Source of the DNA: Sacculina carcini
Lineage: Eukaryota; Arthropoda; Thecostraca; Sacculinidae
DNA: 64,000 bases
Reading direction: 5' to 3'
NCBI GenBank assembly: GCA_916048095.2
Contig: OU696570.1
Coordinates: 3,879,018 to 3,943,017 of the forward strand
Part shown: piece by piece, positions 1-14,349 of the stretch
Layout: each line of letters begins with the position of its first letter
How positions within the stretch are numbered: the first letter of the stretch is position 1
Position numbers and translations under genes: made by a program
The notes under the pieces: generated by a model
What the model saw: the letters and a program-made list of their open reading frames with translations, nothing else
Told to the model about the DNA's origin: nothing
The model's database searches: none

Positions 1-3000
1 CTGTTTTCTTCTTTGGCCGATGATACTGAAGAGCAGCTGGTGCTGCGTACATATTTCACCACTCACACCTACTTTACCACTTTGCAAAAATCCGGCACGC
101 AGTCTGTAAAGAGCAGCTACAGCACGGAGAGCAGTATAGCCACTGAACAACTCTCTACAAAACCTGTCACATTTTACACGACGTTTACGTATTTCTCCAC
201 TTATCGGAAAGGTGGCGAAACAAGTATAGCCACCCGTTTCATCACTCAGTCCAGATTAGGGAGCAGGCCAGTTTTGTCTGCCGACTCAGCTATATCAGTG
301 CGCTATGTGACCAAGACATATTTCACCACTTACACTTACTTGACAACGTCGTATATTGGAACGAGTAGCGTGGTGCAAAGTCGTTTTGTCACTAGCAGCA
401 ACACGGTTACTTCAAAAGAATCTATTTATAATATTGAGGGCACAACAACTAAACAGAATCGGCCGCATGCGACAATTCATCATTTGAAAGAAAATGTTTC
501 TGGAGGAAATCGTTCTGCTCCAGCCGTTGTGAGCATTGCTCATGGGGTACTTTCTGGCGCAAAAAGCAAACACGACAACATGTTGACTTTTAAGAAAGTG
601 TCCACGAGTAACCACTCAATGAACAATCGAGTGCACAAATTGCATTCCATGCCAATGAAATTACCCAAATTACCGCAGTCCACTCATGGAAAAATTCTAA
701 CAAAACCACTTGATTCAAAAACCAGCTTATTCAACCAAAACATGGTTTCATCATCAGTGAACAGTCAAGCGGGGTCAGAAGACCAACCTTCACGATTGGC
801 TTCTACAAACAGAAATTTTTTGCCGTTTAGAACTTCAGGGGTTAGGAGAAAAACGGGACTTTTGGCAAGATTGGCCCAGCGCAAAGGATTAACAGTTGGT
901 TCAAGCTTGAATGGGCTTAGCTCCATGCCATTGCGTTCTAGAGTCACTTCTACAACTACAACCGGGGGAAAACACACTTCCGTTCTGCATTCAATTGCTC
1001 CAACTCAAGTTGCTCGCTCAAGTACGATAAAGAAAACCAACAGTTCACTGTTTAGACCAACGGTAGCTGGCTTTGGACGGGCTTCACGGCGCCATCAAGG
1101 ATTGAGGGGCCTGATCGGTGTTAAGCGGCCGCACAAAGAAAAAATTTCAAGCCCAGCTAAAGTATTTTCAAACATGGTTGAAGATGAAGAACCCATCGAT
1201 CCGACTGAAGAGCCCCTGACGACAGAAACAACTACAACCACAACCACAACAACAACAAAGGCCAGCACTTTAAGAAAACTGTCATTTGACAGAGCTCGCT
1301 TTACCGAAGGTGGCACAAGAAACAGCTTACCTTTGCGTCGTAGGTCGGGGACCGCTTCGGGAAAAGGTCTAGCTTTATTGTTCTCCAAAGTAGCAAACGA
1401 CGATACCATCGCTGATATTAACCATGCTGAAGAAGACAAGACATCAACAACGACAACAACTACAGCTAGTACAACAACTGTGAGTATGATAAAAATTGTT
1501 AAGCGCAAACAGGTTAGAAAGCCATCTATCGATGAACCACACTTGCGCTCACCATTGTCATCTGTGAGGCGGTCAGGAAGACAACGGGGAAGACGCCGTC
1601 GACCTTCCTCAAGCAGAGACCGATTGCGACGCATCAATCAGACCACAAATGAAGAATTGGCACTTGAGGCTGAGGAGTTAGAGTCCAATCATATTTTACC
1701 GCGCAGAGTAATATCCAGACGACAATTGAGGTTGGTTCGCAATAAACGGGATTTGTTACCAAATGTAGGAGTCAATAATGATAACTCTATGAATTCGGCT
1801 GATTTAGATTTATTACAGGAGTCATCAGGCGAAATAAGAGTAAAACGGCAGACTTCTTCTAACCGTGCCCGTAGATTGAGGCCCTCATCAAGCCAGCGAG
1901 AGCAAAAGTTCACTTTGACTCCAAAAGTGCCGCGCCAATCAGCAAGATCGGCCAATTCAGGTGTATCTACAAGGTCTCGGTCAAATACCAGGCGTACAAT
2001 ACCTTCAGCACGTAGACGAAGACCGGCTGTACAAGCTGAAAAAACAAGTTCCCCTAAAAGCCGCGTTGAAGGTGGTGCGATCAGCTTGCGTCAGCGACTG
2101 GCTCAAGCCCAGTTTGCTGGAGCAGGCTCAGAAACAACACGCAAGCCTACAAAATCTACAAGAACCACCCCTCGTTCACCAGCTGACATCTCTAGTACTC
2201 GATCGAGTTCCAGCCGAAATCCACCTCTGACCTCACCTCGCTCAAGGTCGCCGCTGTTAAGTAAAAAAACGTCCGTTCGTCCCGAGCTGAGCAGCTCAAA
2301 AGAACAGGTTTTGAATAATCCAAACGTCTTTCCCACTCCAGTGAATAGTGCCGAAAACATTTTGGTTATCATTGATACGCCTGTAAAGACAACATTTTCC
2401 GAAGTGAGCGGAGGTAAGACAGTACTCAAAGAGGTGCTTACAGCCAGTACCGGTACAAGGACAATTGCCTTCAGTCAGCTAACTGTTACAACAATTAATA
2501 ACGAACAAAAAACATATATTGGACTTGAAAGCACAACCTTGAGTGGGGGTGAGATAAGAGTATCTACGCTATTCGTTGAACCAACTGAGATAAATAAAGA
2601 AGTAGTTATTACAACACAGGTGGACGGACGCAGATTTCCAAGTGTAATTACTTCGACAGTGGCCCTGCCGGCGTATACCGTGCAGCCTGTGATAAGTTCC
2701 CAGACACCTCCCAGTACCAATGCAGGTGCCAATCCTCTCACGGCTCTTCTTCAGCAGCTGCTTGGAGCACAAGGCCTCCCAGGAGCAGGCAGTGTGGGAG
2801 CACAGCCCAGCCCTCAACTGTACTCTACAATCTATAGTACATCCACATATGTTACTACAGTGACCAAAAAAGAGGGTACAACTATCCCAATCTTTTTTCG
2901 TGGTCGTTTGACTGACACCGTAATATACGATGTAGCTGTCAAGAAGATTACGGCCACGGAAGTCATTACGACGTCCTCGCCAATTATCAGACAAACGGCC

Positions 3001-3577
3001 GCTCCGGCATTCGGTGGGGGACTTTCAGCTGTGGGCGGCGGCAGCAACAGTTTTGGTCTGAATCCACAACAAATGTTGTTGCAGCAGCTGTTGCAAAACC
3101 AATTATTACAGCAGCAACAGCAGCAACAGCAGCAGCTGCAGCAGAGGCAGCCGCTGCAATTTCCAGGCATACAACCCAGCGGAGCCAATCCTATCAATGT
3201 GTTGCACACTCAGCCTCCCCAACTCGAAGAGCTGTTGCGACAAGCCACAGAGGTTCAGCAGCAGCAGCAGCAACAACAGTCTAGAGGCAGGATAAGACGA
3301 GCGTTGTTGGATGATACACGGGGAGAACATTCCAAAATAAATGAGGAAATCTACCACTCCATGAACAAAGTTTCAGCAAATGGTCTAGAAAGGCCTTTAG
3401 AACTACAAGTGATCGACTATGAGTCTATTTCTAATTCAATCGCGCCCACTTTTAACGGCGTGGGTCAGTATATGACATCCCAAGCTGCCACTCAGTCTCT
3501 GGAAAGTCTTCATGGCAAGTGGAGCGTTTCAACTGTCAGTGCCATTGATACTACGCCGTCAAACAGTGTCATAGTTG
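1..3577 (+). CDS. Gene A, large ectodomain exon (open at the window edge)
   Basis: One frame is open from base 1 to a TAG at 3595-3597. It carries DUF4758-like blocks near the start ([39 protein letters not shown]). A related block sits near 2820-2990 ([16 protein letters not shown]). The middle is very rich in Arg, Ser and Thr, with poly-Thr near 1225-1255 and 1440-1480. Poly-Gln stretches lie near 3105-3150 and 3256-3281. Dibasic sites such as GRIRRA could be convertase sites (inference). I end the exon at the GTATGA donor (3578), because this leaves one base that completes a codon with the next exon. Reading on to the TAG would add only six residues and could be an alternative end. Confidence 0.75.
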
Positions 3578-6500
3578 GTATGATCACTAGGTCCTAGCTT
3601 ACACTCGCCACACTGGCAATCGTGTAAGAAAATCGGTTCGAAAATTATTGCGTCGTTGAAATTTTTTTAAAGTTTTTGTGTGTTTTTATATCATGTGGGT
3701 GCTGAGTTGTAGCGCTTATAAAATAGTTTGTGCACTTCGACAGAATGTGCAAAATTATTGTGATATCAGCACGCAAAGAAATGCAAATGAACACCACAGG
3801 TGCAACAGTTTCAAAGCACACAAGTGTGAGATTATCAAAAATGATTATTAGAATTGATTGAAAATGAAAGCAATAGTTTGAAGTAAGTCATTCTTAAGTA
3901 GATTAAAAATGCAAAATGAAGAAACATGTATTTGATCAAGAAGTCCCATGACTGTTGGTTGTGGTATGCAACAGTGTAAGGTTATCAGTAGGCAGGTCGT
4001 TCTAGGTTGGCTGCAGAAATTCTATGAACCAATCGTGGAAATTCAATTGCAACTGATTGCAGAATATCGATTTACAAAATGAGCTCATGTATGTGCTATA
4101 AGACAACACTCAAGCGCATGATTTATAGTCTGCTTAGTTTTCCGCGGCATTGTAGAGATGAAACTCCTCTTTTCCTGATTTTCCATCCAGTTATCCACTA
4201 CCGAGCCCAGTAGATTTCCTGTAGTGCTCCCAACTTCCCGTCGTTGCTCCTGCCGTTCGGCCGAAATTGTTCCTTGTCCTTATTGTGATCTCCGCCAGAC
4301 ATCAACCGCTCAACATCATCAACCTATCTACACAGCTCACTTCAACAACGCCACCACAACGTTACAGTGCACCACGCACTGTCACCGGGTCGATTCGTCA
4401 CGGCCAGGTCAAGCGTCAACATTTAGTGTAACAACTACTTTGGTAAGTTGGTCAATACAGATATTCACATCACCACCGGTCAGTGGCGGTCCCAAGCGAT
4501 GGTTTATAGGAGAGGGAAAGGTCGGTATGATGCAAGGACATATGGGAAGGATAGGATGCAAGAGTGAGCCCAAAAAATATTGGAGGTGGGGTAAATCTAT
4601 TTGCCACGGAATCAAATGCGATCCAAATACAGTCATAAAAGTCAGTTGTCTCAGATATAAATACTAGCATACGTATTAGCATACGGAGTACAAATTAATC
4701 CAGTAATTTGATGAGAACAGGTATAAATTCTGCTTAATCGTGTATGTATGTATTTCACTTGATTTCACTTGGAATATGTATGGTCCCGGTATATCCCTCA
4801 TCAGTTCGTCCATGGATTGATAATAATTTGATAAGCTATCCGCATTTGAGCTATTCTTTCCCTCGAGAGCCCCATCATGTTTTGCTGGTGAAGCTCCCCA
4901 CTGAAATTGTATTGGTATTGTTGCTGGCACCGATTTAAGACAGCAGTGCACAGTCTCTGTGTATAAGTAGCTATCATAGTACGACTAGGTGTGAATCACA
5001 GCACGGCTAGGTCTCATGCTTTCATATCTATAAAAAGATTCCACAAGTTCATGAGATTACACCAATTTTAATTGCAGAGGTTAGAAATGATTTCTTGTTA
5101 TTGTGTTTAAGGTTAGATGGTCCCCGCTTATTGATTGTGCTATAAGACAGCTCAGTGCTATACTACATGCCAGTGGCGGCGCTAGGATTTTGTCCGACCG
5201 GGTAGCTGAGAGGGTCAAGGAAAAAGATGCGGGTGTCTGGCGAAACTTGAGGATCTACATTCGAAATGTTCGCGTTCAGTATATTCGGGAGGTTCAGGAG
5301 GGGGCTTGGTACATTTGGGGGTGGGGTGGGGTGGCATTAGCCCCTCCAAGCCGCCCTTGTCGCCGCCACTGCTACATGCCCCGAATGATAGTGGGGTATA
5401 TGAACCAGCCGTCGTGTTGAACGCAGGTGTAGCTGAGCTGCATTCGTCCCATCAGCCACCGTCAGCGCATCAGCCCTATCGAAAACGTACATTGACCACC
5501 CGGCTCATGGCCAACGGAATACCAGTTCTTGTTGCAGGTGAGGTTTGACACTCTTGCACGAAATTCGGTAGATATGAAGATATGAAGACATGAAGTCACT
5601 AGACATTGTTAAAGTATTAAGTACATAGTCTAGTATAGTAATTATGTACATCTTATATAATATATTTCACATTTGTTGTATTTAGGAGGCATTGTAGTAG
5701 TTCATATAGGCATTTGTGGTCATTTATATTCAATCCCCGTTAGCAATGCTGGTACAGGAAAATTTCACAACAGTATATTGTCATATCAACGATCAAAACG
5801 TGTGGGTGTTCTTCTGGCTCCAATTCAAGCTGATGGTATTACTGAAAATCACACAAGTCAAAATCTAGCACTTGATTTTCTTCATTTAAGCAGTGTTAAA
5901 ATCGGCATCCGTTTAGCTCAGTTGCTTAGGCGCTGAACTCGTTTCTCAGATGATGACAGTTCGAATCCTGGACCGAGTGCGTTCATCAACATCAACGCTT
6001 AGGTTTACTGGGAGTTATCTGGTTGCGGATGGACTCGCAGTGGAGCTGGTCATATACTCGCAATAGACGTCGTGTACGCTTCAAAAAAGCCCATACCAAC
6101 AATTACATTGCCAAATTCAGCTGTTGCATCGAGTATGTCGCACCGAGAATTGCTTGATCACTGACTTGCCGGTCATAAAGGCATGTCTCTTTTTGCCACA
6201 TGACCAAGCGGTGGAATTTGCTCGTGTGTGCGCGCGTGTGTGACTTCATAATTCGATTGCATAAGACATTGCTCAACAGTTCACCGCCCTGGTCACCTGG
6301 GCACGCGTGCCAGTCAGTTGGCACGCGCAGCGCGGGTTTTTCCTTGAGCAGGCATCTTCCCGGTCGATTGCGTCAATATGGTGGTGGTTGCACCTGGTTT
6401 TTTGCCCGTGTAAGAGTCGATTGCCGACTGGACTGAGCTGGAGTTGCAGCAATAACGCTGGAAGGAATGTGTGCCCCCGATTCCATGTGGTATATTCGCG

Positions 6501-8084
6501 ATTATGCGAATATACCACATGGAACAAAGTATAAAACGAAGTCGTATACTCGCATGTATACGACTTCGTTTTATGACGGATCTTTACAGAAAACTCTTCT
6601 TGTTGAGTTAGAGATTCATGCGCAAAGCATAGGATGATCTTCAATAAATCCAGCAAGTATGATTGGAGATTGATAAAGCTGGTGACTTTCATACAAAGAC
6701 GCTTTGAAGCTAAATTACCTTGGAAAAGCGCTTTTGTCATGTCTTGCTCTGAACACAGTTGAGATTAACAGATTTTTCCCATATATTTCTTATCAGACGA
6801 GATAGAATATACCTGTGACGAAGATCCGCAGGGTGAAAAAGCACCCAACAAAGCTCCAAAAGTATTATATACAGGTTTTACAAAGTGAATGAAAGGTCTA
6901 TTCAATTCTGTGCTTATAATAGCGGTAATTATGATAAATCTGGACGCTGCGATGAATGGATGCCGACTGATTCAGGAATCATTACAATGATAATAGACTA
7001 CATATATCTGTGTATGGTGTTACTTATCCAGTATGAATCAAATTATGCATTTATATGCTAAATTTCAGCTAGTTCTAAAAGTATCATATACAAATTGAGT
7101 CGTAATAATCGGACTTCAGCTATGACATGCAATCATATGGCAACAATGATATTTCGCCCCAGGTACGTTTGGTCCCGCTTCGGTCTCGGAGTTATTTCTC
7201 TTTCTATGCTAGGTTTGGTTAGTTAGTAAAGATAAAGATAACCGGGGCTGAAGCGGGAATGACGTATGTGGGACGCAATGTCCTTAGCACCCAATTACAT
7301 CAATATCACTTTTTGGAAAATGTTGTAGAATATTTGCAGAACTCCTGCTGGGAAGTTGTCCATCTCAGAACTAGGCTTATTGAACTGGTCATGTTCAATT
7401 AAATTCATATTAATGTTAATAATAATAATAATTTGTAATGTTTGTGTGCTGCAGCCGAAAATCGCATGGCAAGCGGTGGCGGGCTGCCATCCAAAACCGT
7501 CACTCTACCTGCCGTGTTTCTCAGCGATGCCATGGTGCTCAGTCCCAGCACACAAACGCCACTGCGGCCAGAGGTGGGTCATACGCACAAACATCCACAC
7601 ACACACACACGCACGTACACGCACATACACGCACATATATGCAATATACACGTGTGTAATACACCTGCGCTTCTAAAAATAGGTATAATAATTAACAATG
7701 TAATGTAATACAATTATATTATATTATATTGAAATAAAAAATATTATACTAAAATTTATGATAATATAAAATAATAATGAAAACACTAATGGTGGGTAGT
7801 TTGGTATTTGTTTTTTTAACAAGTAAGTTCCAGTTTGCTTTGAAAATGCAGCTATGTATGAAATTTTATCTGTATATTTTTTCTCCGATAAATTGCAAGT
7901 ATGCGTATGTGCACGAACCACAGGCCAAATGAATGTGTGAAATTCAAAAATACTGTAATTTATCTCATTTATTCATTGTGTATTAAGTGTGTACTGCAAG
8001 CGACAATTTTTGTCCGAAAATATTCATTAGCGTCAATCACTTCGAAATCTATTCTCGATTTGCATATTAATCATGCATCCTAAC

Positions 8085-8123
<39 letters not shown>

Positions 8124-11100
8124 ATACATACATAGATACAACCCAATTAAAGACGGTGCAAAAATGAATAATATAGAATGTAGCCCGAGAAAATTTGTAG
8201 ATCTTGTGAAAGTGTCTGTGTCTGTAAGATATGAGAATGGTATACCGAGAAGAGAAATATACATTTATCGCATGAATAGGATGAGCGTGTGTGTGTATGT
8301 GTGTGTATGATTAACTGACCTTGTTGTTATCAGATAATATGTCCAGTTTGCCCGTCAACACTTGCAAACAACATGTGTACAATGGCCACGCAACTCACAC
8401 ACTCACTGCCACACAAGAGAATGGCATCCGTTCTCTACTTTTACTTTGTTTACTTCAATATTTGTACTTTGTGCACTTGCTCAGGTGTAAATGAATACAA
8501 ATAGCGGGAGTAAAAATAAAATGACTATTTGTGCCGGCGAGCTCAAGCGCATAATGTCATTTGAAAGCTCATTTTAGGATTAAATACGCAACGGTGTCAC
8601 ATGATTGACTCTTTTGTGTTGTCACAGATTCCGCAGCTCTCGACAAGCACGCTTGAGTCCCGCTTCCACCGGATACACACGCTGTACACGACGTACACGC
8701 ACTACAATGATATGCAACCTTCTGCTTCAACATCCGGGCAGCGGCACTCGTTGAAAATCGTATCGAACGTGATCACAGCTCCGGCATCTCGGGTCATCAC
8801 TACTGTCTTCACCACCAAGACGCGTTTAATTAGTGTGAGTTCAGTGCCTTCGGAAGCTGCATCTGGAGAAACTCATCAGCACGCCAGCTCTTCTACAATC
8901 GAAGTGACACGCGTTGTGGTCACCGAAGCTCAACAACTTGCTTCGGAAACAGTGAAACGGCAGACGACTTCGCCGTTTCACACAGAATTCGGCCAGAAGC
9001 TGACTGCAATTAAGTCGACAACCTTGAGTCATGCCAGTCAGCAAGTCAAGAATGGCATATCGACACAGACTGCACAGCCTAGCTCACTAGAAGCGCACAA
9101 GATTCCAAATTTGTCATCGCAAGTCTCTTCGTACTTCAGCACCACATCTCAGCCGGTGCCTGAACTTATCAACACCAAACTCGACAAACAAACGTTTTCT
9201 GATAAGTCGCAGCAACAGCAGCAGCACAACACATCTGGCACGACAGGATCTCCTGCCGATGCTGCAGCCAGTGCTAGCGCTTTCCTTTCTGCTGCGACAT
9301 ACTTGGACAAGGCGCATTTGTATAATTCTGCACAGTTCCAGCCTGCCTTATATGTGAACCATGTGAGTTGACATATGAATTGCGTGTTTTAAGCGGACAT
9401 TTTTTCCTATTGTAATGTATTGAAATGTAAATAATAAGTTCTATTTCAGGCATTCAACAAGTGCACAAAATGATAAAATCAAACATGTTCACACTTGAGT
9501 GTATTGAATAGAAACACTTTTGTTTACAGGACGCATTATCTGCGAATTTTCCCTCGAGTCAAGAAATTGACCTCGAAGAAGCGGGTAGCGGGGTAGCATT
9601 GACAAGTGAGCCCACGCTGCAAACCGTCACGCCAGTGGTGACCTTATCATCAGCTTCGCTAGAAAACCAAACGCCACAGGCTGTCGATTCAATCAAGAAC
9701 ATATATTCACCTGCGATAACAAGCGACGTTGCTTCTCCAGCCATCCATACATCTCCAGCTCCATCTGGCATTGTACTGCATGCTGCTAACGTCGATCCCA
9801 TTGCTGCACCTCCTGCCACCGCTACCACTACGGAATCCTCCTCAGCGTTCAGTCTCACCAATATAGCAGGAGGCCTTTTGGGACTTGGAGGTCTGGGAGC
9901 TGCCAGTATGAGTGGACTAGGATTTGGTTCAGGGCTTGTTGACACAGCTGCCGGAATAATCCGTAACGTGTTGCCTATTGCGGCTCGACGAGATGGAGAG
10001 GTACATTCAGATGATGTACGTCCAAATCGAATTCCTTTTGATCGTTTGACACCTCCTCGCGGCAGTGCGTCATTCCAACAGTTCGATAATAACGAGCTGA
10101 GGCGCAAAAGAATAATTTCAAGACGCAAAAATAACGGTTATCTTGCCGTTAGAGGTCCCAACGGTCAAATTATCGGTCCACTTGCAGAAGAAAAATACGG
10201 TCATAGCGTTGTTTTTGCACAACCTCAGAGGCGTGTCAATCCTCCTCAGGCCCATTCATCTAGCTCGAAACACTCCGATTTCAGAAAGCGCCCTGGATCA
10301 TTGTACGGCAATAAAATTTTCCGTCCCAGCTTGCATAATAGACGTCCACTGGCTTCTCATCGTAAGCAAGATTCATTTGTACCTAACGGGTTCATTGCCA
10401 TTGTTACGCCGTCATCTGAAACAAAACAATCAACAGTCTCGCAGGGACGCCCGGAATTCAATCATGACTTATTGAGTCACAAACATACACAGTCATACAG
10501 GCCAACTCGCTTGGAATCCCTCGTATCCAACAAACGCGCTCCTAGTGTAGAAATGAAAGCACCACCGCGACCCATCACTCCAAGACAAGACGCAGTTATA
10601 AGTGAGTACCGCCCTGGGTTTGATGTTCTACTGAAAAGCTCCACACGATATTCGACAATCACCCAGGTCAATGATCATCGAATTATATCAACGCTGGCAA
10701 ATACATCAAATCAAATACATGCTACACCTTTGAGCATATTTGCCTATGATCATCGCACAGTAGGTATCACTGATAGGCTGGATGAAAAGGTGAACGATTT
10801 GAATAAAGGTCCGTATTTGTACCTGAGAAATACTCCAGATACAATCAGTTTAACATCAATAGTAAATGATGAATTTGCCGAAGAGAATGATTTCGTTGAC
10901 AGGGCAACTGAAGATGATCAGCAGCTTGCGGCAAGTGTCTTTGCCACCAATCATAGTGAGAGTGGAAGCTCTGATGAATGGGTAGCTGCTTTCGATAATT
11001 CTCTTGAGGTCGATCTTTCTTCCAGTCAACCAGATGATTTCCAGGAGAAAACCACAGATCGTCCAGGTTTTGTATCAACGCTACACACCATCGCATCTGT

Positions 11101-14100
11101 TGAGGGCGTGAATAGAATAGTCGGAACAAACGTATTTGCAAGTGTTGTGCCCATGGTTACAAGACCTGGCGTTATTCGTTTTTATGAATCAAATGAAGCC
11201 ACTACTCTTCCTTCTCCACAAACTACTCGTGTGTTGCCCACTAAGACAAAGACACGATCGCTATTCCGCCAATCTGTAACGTTGATAGAGCCTGTGACAG
11301 ACGAATTGTCTACGGAAGGATTTTCAAGACTTCCTCCGCCCTTATTCAATGATATTGAAACAACCACTAAAAACTTGAATCCTTTTCAGAGAAAGATATC
11401 AACAACACAAACGAATTGGTTTGACAAGTATAATCCAGTCAGTGAAGAATATTCGGACGTTCAGCAGGCATCAGCTGACAACTCAAACACATTTATCACT
11501 CGTATTCGAAGTCAAGATGAAGTGGTGGAAGAATCACTCGGGAGCAATAATGGCAATAGACTTGATGTCGGCACCACAACATCACAGTATACGACTGAAT
11601 CAACTCCACTCACACCGGTGTCAATAGATACAACACCTGGCGCCGGTCAAACGGTTTTATACTCTAGTGTGGAACAGTTACCAACACATACTGTTGAGTA
11701 TAAAAATTCTGCAGAATTCCGTTCAGAAAGCACGCCAGCATTAGTTACCAAGTCACGTGAAACCATAAGTAATACGCTCCAGAGCTCAACACCTGCTGTA
11801 AATGAAAGTCAAAGTCGTAGGCGACTCATAACTCGACTGGCTGACCGCATCAAGCAAACGTTGCGCCAAAGCATTCAAGGCAAGCGGCAAAATGTGCGGT
11901 CTTCGGTAGCTCAGAAGCGATTCACATTGTCGAACAGGCATCAACATACGACCACTATTAGAGCAGAATACACACCCCAGAACTACGCAGGCACACGGGT
12001 GTTTAACGGATTTAGATGGCCGAGTGTTAAGTCCACGAGTAGCTCCAGCAGCTCTCAGCCTTCTCGAGCCGTTCAACAGATTATTCCGGAGAACTCAAAC
12101 ATCTTAAGTCATAGGCCGCCACTTGAGAATTTGGATTCTATAGATCATACAATTACTGATCTCGATACGGGCAAAAATAGTCCGCACCTATCAATAACTA
12201 CAGGATCATCTACAACGATACTGGGACCCGATGCCAAAAATTTACACCCAGAAACGAGAACCACCAAACGACTGGATACCGCCACATTTATTGTGGGCTC
12301 ATCTACAGTTTTCAAGCAGGAGTTCACTCGACCAGCTCTTCCTGTGCAGAATATACATGAAATTACCGAAATTAACCATGGACCAGACGCTCTACAGACA
12401 ATTCATATAACACGCACTGAACACCTTACTCGTACAGTCACCGCCACCAAGACTGAGGTACGTTTATCGGGAGCTTCTACTGTGACAAAGACAAGTCTCA
12501 TCACCAGCATTCTAACTCCTATAACTATCGTTTCAACAGTAATTGGAAGCTCCACAGCCGTGGCGACTCTAAACACAGCCACGCCCACTCGTCTCGTACA
12601 GCTGGTGAAGCCGACAGCAGTCACTGCTCCCGCCACGCTGCCAGACATCAGCGAAACGTCGACTGAAGGACAAACCTCCACCAAACAGCAAACCAAAGAG
12701 AGAAAACTTGACGGCCGTACAGAAACAATCACAAATCCAACGTACATTGTTTCTGAACGGGACTCGGAAGACAACACCGATGTGCACAAAGGTGTGCGTG
12801 AGAACAGTGAGGTGAACCGCGTGGTTTTAAATCCTGGAATACAGCGTCAAGTTGTTGTCGATCGTCCAGCCGTTGTAACCGACAGCTGCAAGACTCCATG
12901 CCGAGCAGCTCTCAATCTGGCTTGCAGGAAATACTCCGGAGGGTATCAGTGTGTCTGCAAGCCGAGCTATGCCAAATCTCGAAGCGACGGCTCATGTGAA
13001 GGTTAGTGTTATCACATACAAATATAAGTGGTTAAATTGAGACATCTGAGCACTGAAATTGAACTGACGAGATTTGTACAACTGAAAATTAAATTCTCAT
13101 TCTACAAATGTATGCTGGTTTCTCAAACAATGACACATATCAATGTTATCCGGGAAGTTCCTAGTAAAGAGCCTACTCCAAATCTGCTGTTAAATGTGTG
13201 CATGTCCGCACACGCGTATATATTTATTATTATATCCACAGAAACGTCCACGTACGTACTGCAAATACTGCTGGACAGAGTGAGAAATCTTCCACTCACC
13301 TACAGGCGTCACTTCAGGGATTCAACCACAAGGGAGCACAAAGCACTGTCCACTCTCACCAAGACTGGAGTTGAAGAGTCGCTCAATCACTCTCCGTTCT
13401 CGGAGCGGGTGCAGAATGTTGCTCTCATGGATTATAAAAGCACAAGATTTACAGGCCAGAAGTTTGAGCATGTCGAAAACGGTCTGGTGGCTGAGCTTAT
13501 GGTGCAGGTGAAGAAATTTGGATTTATTTACAATTCCAGTAACGTCCAACTCATATTTACGTAAAACAATAATTCCTTACAAATTGAAACTTCAAATGCT
13601 CAATTTATGCCGCAATCGTTGAATCTCTAATGTATATTCTAAAATGAAGACTATTCACGTCTGTGTTTTAACGAATATTGATATTCGTTTATGGATAATA
13701 AGACCAAGTGAATATAATTTGAATCCTTACTTCAAACATGCAAATCTCACGTTTCCGACTCACATATTACTTTCTTGAGTATTTGGTTAATGCATTTGAC
13801 TTTTCTTCAATGCTAGTGAGTAGATAGTGTGGTGTTGGTAACATATACAGTCTTCACACCTGCCGCCTTCCACAGTATTACAGCTTGGCTCACCAATCTA
13901 CTATCATTCATCGTCTAGGTGACGAAGTCGACCGGTGATAAGAACACCGAGCAAGTTCAGCTAGAGCACAGTCTGCTAAGGTCCATTGCGCGACGAAATT
14001 TCTCACTGGGGGACAAAGATCTCATCGTCTCCCGCCATACAGACGCAATTACTGCTCTTGGTAATTCAACACTAGCAACTAACACCACTAACTATCTGTG

Positions 14101-14317
14101 CTTGTATGTTTCGCACTATTGAACACTGTGAACAATGTATGTGTGTACTGTATGTGTGTACGAGTCAGTTCAAGTTATTATGGGTTGAATTCAGTTCAGT
14201 CTGCTAAATCACAACAGTACAACACAATCCAAAACTTTCAAGTTGTAGCACCTAAGCTAAGCAACGCAATAATTCACAATTAAATTGTGTAATATGTTCA
14301 AAAATGTTTGCACATTT

Positions 14318-14349
<32 letters not shown>

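Noticed and set aside
1095..1637. 180-codon antisense frame with poly-Val
   Set aside because: Shadow of the poly-Thr/Arg coding sequence on the plus strand.
3578..3597. TAG at 3595-3597 as the true end of a separate gene
   Set aside because: A GTATGA donor at 3578 gives a phase that fits the next exons through to an EGF/SEA/TM end. Kept only as a possible alternative terminus.
4224..4667. 147-codon open frame as an exon of gene A
   Set aside because: It ends in phase 0 at its only good donor (4442), which does not fit the next exon, and its composition is not like the flanking exons. The second half overlaps a hAT-like terminus.
6273..6740. 155-codon minus-strand frame over the twin hairpins
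   Set aside because: No domain or splice logic; the frame simply crosses the inverted repeats.
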